5,682 nucleotides of DNA. It comes from Peptococcaceae bacterium UBA2264 (lineage in GTDB: Bacteria; Bacillota; Desulfitobacteriia; Desulfitobacteriales; Desulfitobacteriaceae). Both the position numbers and the translations under genes were made by a program. Location: NCBI GenBank assembly GCA_002347475.1, contig DDXI01000143.1:1-5682 (forward strand), given 5' to 3'. Below the pieces are notes generated by a model that was not told the origin of the DNA, did not search any database, and saw nothing but the letters and a program-made list of their open reading frames with translations. Below are positions 1 to 5,110 of this stretch, in pieces (positions within the stretch are counted from its first letter, which is position 1; the number at the start of each line of letters is the position of its first letter).

Positions 1-455
1 CCGGCTGCTCCCCCGGCTTGAACAGAATCTGTTTCCTGAGCTGTTCCTTTGACAGCCAGCAGTTCAGCCAAATCGGAGCTGCGTAAACTCTCAGCAGTCA
101 GCAAGGTTTCATAACCATCTACCTGCCGGAAGAGCAGACCGCCAATCGGGGCAGTCAGAGCTACGGGATTATCAGATTGAATATTGGCGACAATTTCCCC
201 CCGGCGAAAACGCTGCCCGTCGACCCCCAAAAACTGCACCTTGCCGCCTGCTGCCGAATAAATCAGAAATTCCTGGTTAACAAAAGTTGCCTTAACCCTG
301 ACTTCATGCTTAATGATCCCGGATTGGGCATTAGCGATAGTGAGTTGCTTACTGATTATAATATCATGGCTGAACCAAAAGCCCAGGCCGCCTAAAACAG
401 CGACTATGGCCAAACTCCACAGCAACACCCTATATTGCCATTTATTTCCTCTCAT
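1..455 (-). CDS. HlyD-like membrane fusion/adaptor protein, N-terminal part (3' end beyond the window)
   Basis: The open frame begins with ATG at 455 and runs off the left edge, giving 151 complete residues. A Shine-Dalgarno-like GGGGTGA (466-460) lies four bases before the ATG; an in-frame GTG at 476 is a less likely start. The protein has a short basic cytoplasmic tail (MRGNKWQYR), one membrane anchor at about residues 10-29, then an extracytoplasmic part. Residues 68-93 (AAGGKVQFLGVDGQRFRRGE and following) resemble one lipoyl-like half-motif of a HlyD/RND-type adaptor. Residues 98-124 (VALTAPIGGLLFRQVDGYE and following) resemble the second half. No coiled-coil hairpin separates the halves. 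Such adaptors normally link an inner-membrane transporter to outer layers, but no transporter gene is visible here. It follows pgeF by 42 bases and is probably cotranscribed with it. Substrate and function are unknown; the family call rests on motif recognition only. Confidence 0.72.
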   Translation of the reverse strand, partial: MRGNKWQYRVLLWSLAIVAVLGGLGFWFSHDIIISKQLTIANAQSGIIKHEVRVKATFVNQEFLIYSAAGGKVQFLGVDGQRFRRGEIVANIQSDNPVALTAPIGGLLFRQVDGYETLLTAESLRSSDLAELLAVKGTAQETDSVQAGGAA

Positions 456-474
456 ATTGTCACCCCATTTAACC

Positions 475-498
475 ACTTATGCCGGGTATTTCATAAGT
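475..498. repeat. 7-bp inverted repeat across the pgeF stop and the intergenic gap
   Basis: On the minus strand ACTTATG (498-492) and CATAAGT (481-475) form a perfect 7-bp inverted repeat around a 10-base centre. It starts inside the pgeF stop codon and ends upstream of the HlyD-like gene's ribosome binding site. No T-run follows, so it is not a standard terminator. It could be a small mRNA hairpin or a chance repeat. Confidence 0.3.
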
Positions 499-1307
499 CA
501 AATTCCAACCAGCCGTATCCAGGCGCTCATCCGTCCAGTCAGAGCCCCATCCCGCCGGTGGGAGAAAAACTTAGTGCTGTCACAAGCGGTACAGGCTGAA
601 GACATCCAGATTAAATCCGGCTTAACTCCAGCCTCTATCAGTAAACTGCGGTTGGCTTCCCGTAAATCAAGGGAAAAAGACCCCGGCCCCAGAGCAGACA
701 GAAAATCGTTTTGGACAAAATTCATTCTGAAGCTTGCGGCGAGGGCCTGATCAATCTGATAGCAGCAAGACCCGATACTCGGTCCTAAAGCAACCCAGCA
801 GTCCTCCGTTTTACCGCCAGCCTCCGCCAATTGCTTCAAGACATTGAGGCTTATTTTACCTAATGTTCCTTTCCAGCCGGCATGAGCAATTCCAACAGCT
901 TTTATGCGCGGGTGATAAAAAAATATTGGCACACAGTCCGCAAACAAAGCTGCCAAACCCAGCTCGCTTTGAGTGAGCAGGCCATCAACATTGAGCAGGG
1001 AAGTTTCTAAACAAAACGCCCCCCGCCCTGCCATTCCTTTGTCAACCCAAACCACTCGGGTTCCGTGTACCTGTTCACCTATGACCAGATCTGACCAAGA
1101 GGCACCCCATTCAGAAAACCAGCGCCGGCGATTTTCCAGGACTTCCCCTTGCTTGTCATTAACATGCAGGCCTAAGTTGAGCGAGGCAAAAGGAGGCTTA
1201 CTTGCTCCGCCCAAGCGACTTGAAAAGCCAATTTCGATCCCCTCTGCAGCCCAGGCAGGCAGAGAAAGATACTCCAGAGCAGACCCTTGGTACCATTCCC
1301 AAGTCAT
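498..1307 (-). CDS. pgeF: Peptidoglycan editing factor PgeF (YfiH/YlmD, multicopper polyphenol oxidoreductase/LACC1 family)
   Basis: This complete 269-residue protein is close to the usual family length. The family's metal-binding and catalytic residues are visible as His81 (GEQVHGTRV), Cys125 (FADCVPIFF) and His142 (IAHAGWKGT). The C-terminal signature is also present at about residues 238-259 (ACTACDSTKFFSHRRDG, then TGR). From family knowledge, E. coli PgeF (YfiH) prevents L-Ser replacing L-Ala in muropeptides, and relatives have purine nucleoside phosphorylase or adenosine deaminase activity. It is cytoplasmic, with no signal peptide. The start ATG at 1307 has a good ribosome binding site, GGGGAG (1321-1316), eight bases upstream. 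It is separated from ftsZ by a terminator and has its own candidate promoter. B. subtilis ylmD holds an equivalent place downstream of ftsZ, followed there by ylmE and sepF. Here the next gene is the HlyD-like adaptor. Confidence 0.95.
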   Translation of the reverse strand: MTWEWYQGSALEYLSLPAWAAEGIEIGFSSRLGGASKPPFASLNLGLHVNDKQGEVLENRRRWFSEWGASWSDLVIGEQVHGTRVVWVDKGMAGRGAFCLETSLLNVDGLLTQSELGLAALFADCVPIFFYHPRIKAVGIAHAGWKGTLGKISLNVLKQLAEAGGKTEDCWVALGPSIGSCCYQIDQALAASFRMNFVQNDFLSALGPGSFSLDLREANRSLLIEAGVKPDLIWMSSACTACDSTKFFSHRRDGALTGRMSAWIRLVGI

Positions 1308-1336
1308 GCAAACATCTCCCCAAGTTTATATTACTA

Positions 1337-1364
1337 ACTATACCATAATTTTCAAAAAGGACAA
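1337..1364 (-). promoter_or_regulatory. Candidate housekeeping (sigma-A) promoter for pgeF, with extended -10
   Basis: On the minus strand there is a -35-like TTGTCC (1364-1359; 4 of 6 matches to TTGACA), a 16-bp spacer and a -10 TATAGT (1342-1337; 5 of 6). The triplet TGG directly before the -10 makes it an extended -10 element. The predicted transcript start is near 1330, giving a leader of roughly 23 bases that contains the GGGGAG ribosome binding site. Its position just after the ftsZ terminator supports an independent pgeF/HlyD-like transcription unit. This is a sequence prediction only. Confidence 0.6.
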
Positions 1365-1422
1365 CCTGTTGAGATCCCGGAAGCAGTCCAGCAAGCTTTA
1401 GGCAATAATTGGCAGAGAACAG

Positions 1423-1452
1423 AAAAAACGCCCACCCGTAGGAGCAGCGTTT
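1423..1452 (-). terminator. Rho-independent terminator after ftsZ
   Basis: Read on the minus strand, a hairpin begins 28 bases after the ftsZ stop. AAACGCT (1452-1446) pairs with GGCGTTT; after a one-base G bulge, CTCC pairs with GGTG with one T-T mismatch. The loop is TACG closed by C-G, which belongs to the stable UNCG tetraloop class. A run of six T (1428-1423) overlaps the distal arm and follows on. Position, stem and T-tract all fit an intrinsic terminator ending the ftsZ transcript. Read on the plus strand the tail is only three T, so activity there would be weak. Confidence 0.8.
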
Positions 1453-1480
1453 AATCCAGGGTTATTGATGCGATCAGTTC

Positions 1481-2575
1481 CTACCCCCGCCGGCGCAGGA
1501 ATTCCGGGATATCCAGTTCGGCATCACTGGAGGAAGGAAGGCCGATTCTTTCCTTCTGCTTGATAAGCCCGGATACAAATGTATTCTGATCAAAGCCGGT
1601 GGCAATAACTGTTACCCTTACCTCTTCTTTCAGATTCTCGTCAACAACAGCCCCAAAAATAATATTGGCTTCCGGATCTGCGGCTGCAGCAATAATTTCC
1701 GAAGCTTCGTTTACCTCAAAGAGAGTCAGGTTCGATCCGCCGGTTATATTCAAAAGAACTCCCTGGGCTCCCTCGATAGAAGTTTCCAGCAAAGGACTGG
1801 AAATAGCTTTCCGGGCGGCATCAGCTGCCCGGTTTTCACCCGTAGCCTGCCCAATACCCATTAAAGCTGATCCGGTATTCATCATAATAGTCTTAACATC
1901 AGCAAAATCCAGATTAATTAAGCCGGGAACGGCAATTAAATCGGAGATTCCCTGAACTCCCTGCCGCAATACATCATCAGCAATACGGAAAGCTTCATGA
2001 ATAGTAGTATGCTTGTCAACCACCTGCAGCAGACGGTCATTGGGAATAGTGATCAAAGTATCAACCTTGCTCTTCAGTTCAGCAATGCCTTTTTCGGCCT
2101 GTAAAGCTCGCTTACGGCCTTCGAAGGAAAACGGGCGAGTCACAACACCCACAGTCAAAGCTCCCAATTCTTTGGCGACTTGGGCAACAATAGGGGCACC
2201 TCCGGTTCCGGTCCCGCCTCCCATACCGGCAGTTACGAAAACCATATCTGCACCCTTCAGGATCTTCAACAATTCCTCCCGGCTTTCTTCTGCGGCCTTC
2301 GCCCCGATCTCCGGATTCGCCCCAGCTCCCAAACCCTTGGTTAGTTTGGTCCCTATCTGAACTTTTTGTCCCGCCCGGGAAAGCTGCAAGGCCTGTGAAT
2401 CGGTATTTATGGAAACAAATTCTACTCCCTGTAGTCCGGCAGCTATCATGCGATTAACAGCATTGTTTCCGCCTCCGCCCACTCCAATTACTTTAATTTC
2501 TGCAAATTGATTTAAGTCAATATCAAATTCCAGCATCTGTGGATTTCGACCCCCTCGCCCGTAATTCTCGTGCAT
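1481..2575 (-). CDS. ftsZ: Cell division GTPase FtsZ
   Basis: FtsZ is the tubulin-like GTPase that polymerises into the cytokinetic ring at midcell. The 364-residue frame is complete. Residues 27-47 (IKVIGVGGGGNNAVNRM) form the N-terminal nucleotide-binding motif. The tubulin signature GGGTGTG lies at 119-125. The T7 synergy loop NLDFADVKTIM lies at 221-231, with Asp223 and Asp226 completing the GTPase site between subunits. The C-terminal peptide DIPEFLRRR (355-363), which docks membrane tethers, is intact. The linker before it is short, about 26 residues. The start is uncertain. ATG 2575 adds 13 residues (MHENYGRGGRNPQ) and has no clear ribosome binding site. ATG 2536 gives MLEFD, the start of B. 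subtilis FtsZ, and has AGGGGGT upstream but at a long 12-base spacing. No ftsA precedes the gene; sbp does. A hairpin terminator follows the stop. Confidence 0.97.
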   Translation of the reverse strand: MHENYGRGGRNPQMLEFDIDLNQFAEIKVIGVGGGGNNAVNRMIAAGLQGVEFVSINTDSQALQLSRAGQKVQIGTKLTKGLGAGANPEIGAKAAEESREELLKILKGADMVFVTAGMGGGTGTGGAPIVAQVAKELGALTVGVVTRPFSFEGRKRALQAEKGIAELKSKVDTLITIPNDRLLQVVDKHTTIHEAFRIADDVLRQGVQGISDLIAVPGLINLDFADVKTIMMNTGSALMGIGQATGENRAADAARKAISSPLLETSIEGAQGVLLNITGGSNLTLFEVNEASEIIAAAADPEANIIFGAVVDENLKEEVRVTVIATGFDQNTFVSGLIKQKERIGLPSSSDAELDIPEFLRRRG

Positions 2576-2617
2576 ATCTTTATTCTAATTTGATTATGTC
2601 TAATATTTAATTAACAG

Positions 2618-2647
2618 TAATTCTATACGTTCTTTAATTATACCTCT
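2618..2647 (-). promoter_or_regulatory. Candidate sigma-H-type promoter (with overlapping TATAAT) upstream of ftsZ
   Basis: On the minus strand AGAGGTATA (2647-2639) matches the B. subtilis sigma-H -35 consensus RnAGGAwWW at all but one position. A 12-base spacer and ATAGAATTA (2626-2618) follow, the latter matching the -10 consensus RnnGAATww fully. A perfect TATAAT (2642-2637) overlaps the -35 part and could be a sigma-A -10, but no TTGACA-like box lies 16-18 bases upstream, only an A-tract. A sigma-H start would be near 2611, giving a leader of about 36 bases to ATG 2575. The region is about 18% G+C, so chance matches are more likely than usual. B. subtilis ftsAZ is known to have a sigma-H promoter. 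Confidence 0.42.
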
Positions 2648-2668
2648 TTTCTCTAACTTTTTTTTATA

Positions 2669-2695
2669 TTTTTCTCATTTTTCTTATTTTTCTCA
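2669..2695. repeat. Three tandem 9-bp AT-rich units overlapping the end of sbp
   Basis: On the plus strand three consecutive 9-base units read TTTTTCTCA, TTTTTCTTA and TTTTTCTCA, followed by a further six-T run. The last unit contains the sbp stop codon (2695-2693). In the transcript this becomes a purine-only, A-rich stretch (AAAAATGAG type units) between sbp and ftsZ. The rest of the gap, 2576-2668, is also AT-rich and holds the candidate ftsZ promoter. No hairpin terminator was seen in it. Confidence 0.75.
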
Positions 2696-3022
2696 TTTTT
2701 TCAGCAAGTGGCGTCGAATTATTGCCATATTATTGAAAAGGCGCACTCCGAAAGCCACTACTGCAGCCAGATAAAGGTCAACCCCAATGCGGTCTCCGAC
2801 ATAAGCCAGCAGGCTGGCCAAGAGCATATTGCTGAAAAAACCTGTCAAAAAAACTGCATTGTCAAAATGTTCCTCCTGGGCAGACCTGATACCACCCAAG
2901 ACTGAATCCAGAGCAGCCAATATTGCCACAGACAGATATTTAGCATAATCGATTGGTACCGAAAAAGGACTGATATATCCTATAGCTAGACCCAGTATAA
3001 GTCCCAAAGCTGGCAACCACAT
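2693..3022 (-). CDS. sbp: Small basic protein Sbp (DUF1290 family), integral membrane protein
   Basis: With the ATG at 3022 this is a 109-residue membrane protein starting MWLPALGLILGLAIG, the same way as B. subtilis Sbp. Conserved stretches are visible at about 27-49 (AKYLSVAILAALDSVLGGIR) and 82-104 (DLYLAAVVAFGVRLFNNMA, then IRR). Hydrophobic segments lie near residues 3-19, 28-44, 56-75 and 81-96, so three to four membrane passes are likely. The C-terminus is basic (RRHLLKK). An upstream in-frame ATG at 3049 would overlap ftsQ and lacks a good ribosome binding site. ATG 3022 has a perfect AGGAGG eight bases upstream and is preferred. The gap to the ftsQ stop is only 16 bases, so the two are surely cotranscribed. 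The family is often found in dcw clusters of Firmicutes; its molecular role is not established. Confidence 0.92.
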   Translation of the reverse strand: MWLPALGLILGLAIGYISPFSVPIDYAKYLSVAILAALDSVLGGIRSAQEEHFDNAVFLTGFFSNMLLASLLAYVGDRIGVDLYLAAVVAFGVRLFNNMAIIRRHLLKK

Positions 3023-3030
3023 CCAAAATT

Positions 3031-3036
3031 CCTCCT
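3031..3036 (-). promoter_or_regulatory. Ribosome binding site that fixes the sbp start
   Basis: A perfect AGGAGG (3036-3031) sits eight bases before ATG 3022 and two bases after the ftsQ stop codon (3041-3039). It favours the MWLP start over the ATG at 3049, which lies inside ftsQ and has no purine-rich site before it. It also suggests efficient reinitiation or translational coupling from ftsQ. Confidence 0.85.
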
Positions 3037-3038
3037 GG

Positions 3039-3764
3039 TCAGCGACCAATTACCGGCTTAGCCGCCGTAAAATCAATATAACGTACTCCGTGTTGAAATG
3101 ACTGATACTCCTGATCATTCAGAAGCTGATAAAGTGCCGCCAGCTTGTTTTGCCAGTCTTCAGCCTGACCCAGGCGAACTTCTACACCACACATCAGATA
3201 AAGGGTCATTTGCTGAATATCACTGACATGAACTTCCCCGATTAAAGGTAAAAGAGCACTGGGAGCCTGACTTAGCAGGTGCAAGGCCGATGTCAAAGCA
3301 GGTGTGGAAATATTCTGACCAGGTCCGGCGGATTCCGGAACAGTGACACCATCAATTACGGGGTTATCCTTATCAGGCCAGCTTTCCAGTCTCCGTAAAA
3401 AAACACCCTCTGAATCCACTTCAATTACACCCTTTGAGACAAGGACAAGAGCAAAAGGAGTGCGTTCTGTAACCTGAATAATAAGAGTGTGCGGCAGCTT
3501 TTCTTGATATTTAACTTCCTGCAGCAGCGGATGCAGTCCCAGTCTCTGAGTGAGAAGAGAGCGGTCAAAGAAAAAAATATTCTGATTCTGAACCTGGCTG
3601 ACTAATTTTTGAACTTCTCCCTCCGGTATATTGGCCAGTCCTTGGAACTCAATCTTTTGAACCGAAAAAAAAGCAGAGTTGAAAAAGAAAACCAGCCCGG
3701 CCGAAATAAAGATGAACAATACCACCCCATAAAGAAAAGGAGCATTCATTTTCCTGGGTTGCAT
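3039..3764 (-). CDS. ftsQ: Cell division protein FtsQ/DivIB
   Basis: FtsQ/DivIB is a bitopic membrane protein of the divisome that bridges FtsL and FtsB/DivIC to the septal synthase machinery. The 241-residue product shows the family layout. A short basic cytoplasmic tail (MQPRKMN) is followed by one membrane span at about 10-29. A POTRA domain runs from about 34 to 101 (FFSVQKIEFQGLANIPEGEV to IQVTERTP, with the typical R-P-h-A-like RTPFAL ending). The beta-rich FtsQ domain covers about 105-235, including the VIDGV stretch at 136-140. ATG 3764 is supported by AAGGGGG (3778-3772) seven bases upstream. The gene follows murA by 74 bases, a gap with a possible promoter, and precedes sbp by 16 bases. 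Sequence conservation in this family is low, so the call leans on layout and on the murB-murA-ftsQ order. Confidence 0.9.
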   Translation of the reverse strand: MQPRKMNAPFLYGVVLFIFISAGLVFFFNSAFFSVQKIEFQGLANIPEGEVQKLVSQVQNQNIFFFDRSLLTQRLGLHPLLQEVKYQEKLPHTLIIQVTERTPFALVLVSKGVIEVDSEGVFLRRLESWPDKDNPVIDGVTVPESAGPGQNISTPALTSALHLLSQAPSALLPLIGEVHVSDIQQMTLYLMCGVEVRLGQAEDWQNKLAALYQLLNDQEYQSFQHGVRYIDFTAAKPVIGR

Positions 3765-3784
3765 TGATTTTCCCCCTTATCCCA

Positions 3785-3814
3785 AGTATAACGAATAGCT
3801 GATAGTTCTGTCAT
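3785..3814 (-). promoter_or_regulatory. Candidate sigma-A promoter for ftsQ-sbp
   Basis: On the minus strand ATGACA (3814-3809; 5 of 6 matches to TTGACA) is followed by an 18-bp spacer and TATACT (3790-3785; 5 of 6 to TATAAT). It lies in the 74-base murA-ftsQ gap. The predicted start near 3778 would leave a leader of only about 14 bases that begins at the AAGGGGG ribosome binding site itself, which lowers confidence. It would be an internal promoter, since no terminator was seen between murA and ftsQ. Confidence 0.4.
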
Positions 3815-3838
3815 GCTTTTTACCAAAAATAATCAAAA

Positions 3839-5110
3839 TTAAATTTTGCCAGAGGATACCCGATGCAAGCGAGCGCCGATCTGCTGATACTTTTCCTCCA
3901 GATTCTCGTAGCCGCGATCGATATAAGCGATGTTCTTAATTATCGTGACCTCCTCAGCTGCCAAAGCTGCCAAAAACAAGGCCGCGCCTGCCCGCAGATC
4001 CGTGGCCTCAACCAAAGCGCCTTCCAGAGCGGGTACTCCCCGAATGATCGCTGTTCTGCCCTCGATAGTGATATCAGCACCCATCCGGCGCAATTCATCG
4101 ACATGCTGAAAACGGTTTTCAAAAATTGTTTCCGTTATTATGCTGGTACCCTGGGCACAGGACAACATAGCCATAAACTGAGGCTGCATATCTGTGGGAA
4201 AACCGGGATAAGCCATTGTCTTGCAATCAAGAGACCTATGAGCATTCTTTTGCCGCACCCGGACAAAATCATCACCTGTCCAGATCTCAGCCCCGCTCAA
4301 TCGGAGTTTAGCAATCACGATCTCCAAATGCTGCGGAATCACATTCTCCACCACGATATCTCCTCCGGTCATAACCGCTGCCACCAGATGCGTACCCGCT
4401 TCAATCCGGTCCGGGATCACTGTATACTCCTCTGCCGGCCGCAGAGAGCTAACCCCGTCAATCCGGATAGTATCCGTCCCTGCGCCCCGGATTTTTGCCC
4501 CCATTTTATTCATAAAATTCTGCAAGTCAACAATTTCCGGCTCTTTGGCAGTATTCCGAAGCACAGTTACTCCCTTAGCCAAAACCGCTGCCATCATAAT
4601 ATTTTCTGTAGCTCCGACACTGGGAACATCCAGACAGATATTGGCACCTCTCAGGCACTCGGCCCAAGCTTCAATATTACCGTGCTTTTCCTGAATCTTA
4701 ACCCCCAGTTCTGCCAGGCCTTTAAAATGCTGATCCATAGGCCGGGAACCAATGGCACATCCGCCCGGTCTGGCTAAGCGTACCCGTCCATTGCGGGCCA
4801 GAAGCGGTCCTAAAATCAAATTTGAAGCCCGCATCTGCCGCATCAGATTTTCGTCTACCTCCCAGCTTTGCAGAGACTCGGCATTTATCAGTAAAGTTTC
4901 CTTCTGCTGCTTAACCTGGCAGCCCAAATGTTTTAAAACCGCAATCATATGGGTAATATCAGCCAGGTGGGGAATTTCCAGCAAGGTTGATGTCCCTTCC
5001 GCCAGTAGTGAAGCCGCAAGCAGAGGGAGAGAAGAGTTTTTAGCGCCGCTCACCCTAATGGTTCCCTGCAGTTTCTGTTTACCTGTGATAACATAATGGT
5101 CCATTGCCAT
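3839..5110 (-). CDS. murA: UDP-N-acetylglucosamine 1-carboxyvinyltransferase MurA
   Basis: MurA transfers enolpyruvate from phosphoenolpyruvate to UDP-GlcNAc, the first committed step of peptidoglycan synthesis, in the cytoplasm. The 423-residue protein has the usual EPSP-synthase-fold length and motifs. SGAKNSSLPLL carries Lys24 and Asn25. RPGGCAIGSRPMDQH carries the catalytic Cys118, the residue alkylated by fosfomycin, so the Cys form rather than the resistant Asp form is present. PGFPTDMQP carries Asp307, matching Asp305 of the E. coli enzyme. DLRAGAAL (371-378) is the conserved C-terminal motif. ATG 5110 overlaps the murB stop as TAATG and has a seven-G ribosome binding site eight bases upstream; a second ATG at 5104 would be too far from that site. 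Tight junction and order indicate cotranscription and translational coupling with murB. Confidence 0.97.
   Translation of the reverse strand: MAMDHYVITGKQKLQGTIRVSGAKNSSLPLLAASLLAEGTSTLLEIPHLADITHMIAVLKHLGCQVKQQKETLLINAESLQSWEVDENLMRQMRASNLILGPLLARNGRVRLARPGGCAIGSRPMDQHFKGLAELGVKIQEKHGNIEAWAECLRGANICLDVPSVGATENIMMAAVLAKGVTVLRNTAKEPEIVDLQNFMNKMGAKIRGAGTDTIRIDGVSSLRPAEEYTVIPDRIEAGTHLVAAVMTGGDIVVENVIPQHLEIVIAKLRLSGAEIWTGDDFVRVRQKNAHRSLDCKTMAYPGFPTDMQPQFMAMLSCAQGTSIITETIFENRFQHVDELRRMGADITIEGRTAIIRGVPALEGALVEATDLRAGAALFLAALAAEEVTIIKNIAYIDRGYENLEEKYQQIGARLHRVSSGKI

Noticed and set aside
313..750. Plus-strand open frame of 145 codons
   Set aside because: It crosses the antisense strand of both the HlyD-like gene and pgeF, has no recognisable motif, and its product looks like random reading of the complement.
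2576..2692. Terminator or riboswitch in the sbp-ftsZ gap
   Set aside because: No G/C-bearing stem followed by a T-run on the transcribed strand, and no recognisable riboswitch core; the minus-strand RNA is A-rich and probably unstructured.
2693..3049. Longer sbp start at ATG 3049 (118 residues)
   Set aside because: It overlaps ftsQ and lacks a ribosome binding site, whereas ATG 3022 has AGGAGG at ideal spacing and matches the B. subtilis Sbp start.
3834..3848. 15-bp palindrome CAAAATT-A-AATTTTG around the murA stop, as a terminator
   Set aside because: Almost entirely A-T with a minimal loop, so the hairpin would be weak, and no proper T-run follows directly. ftsQ follows closely in the same direction.
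3863..4777. Long plus-strand open frame (304 codons) opposite murA
   Set aside because: It lies wholly antisense to a murA with intact catalytic motifs, has no recognisable domain, and has a His/Cys/Ile-rich composition expected from reading the complement of a conserved gene.
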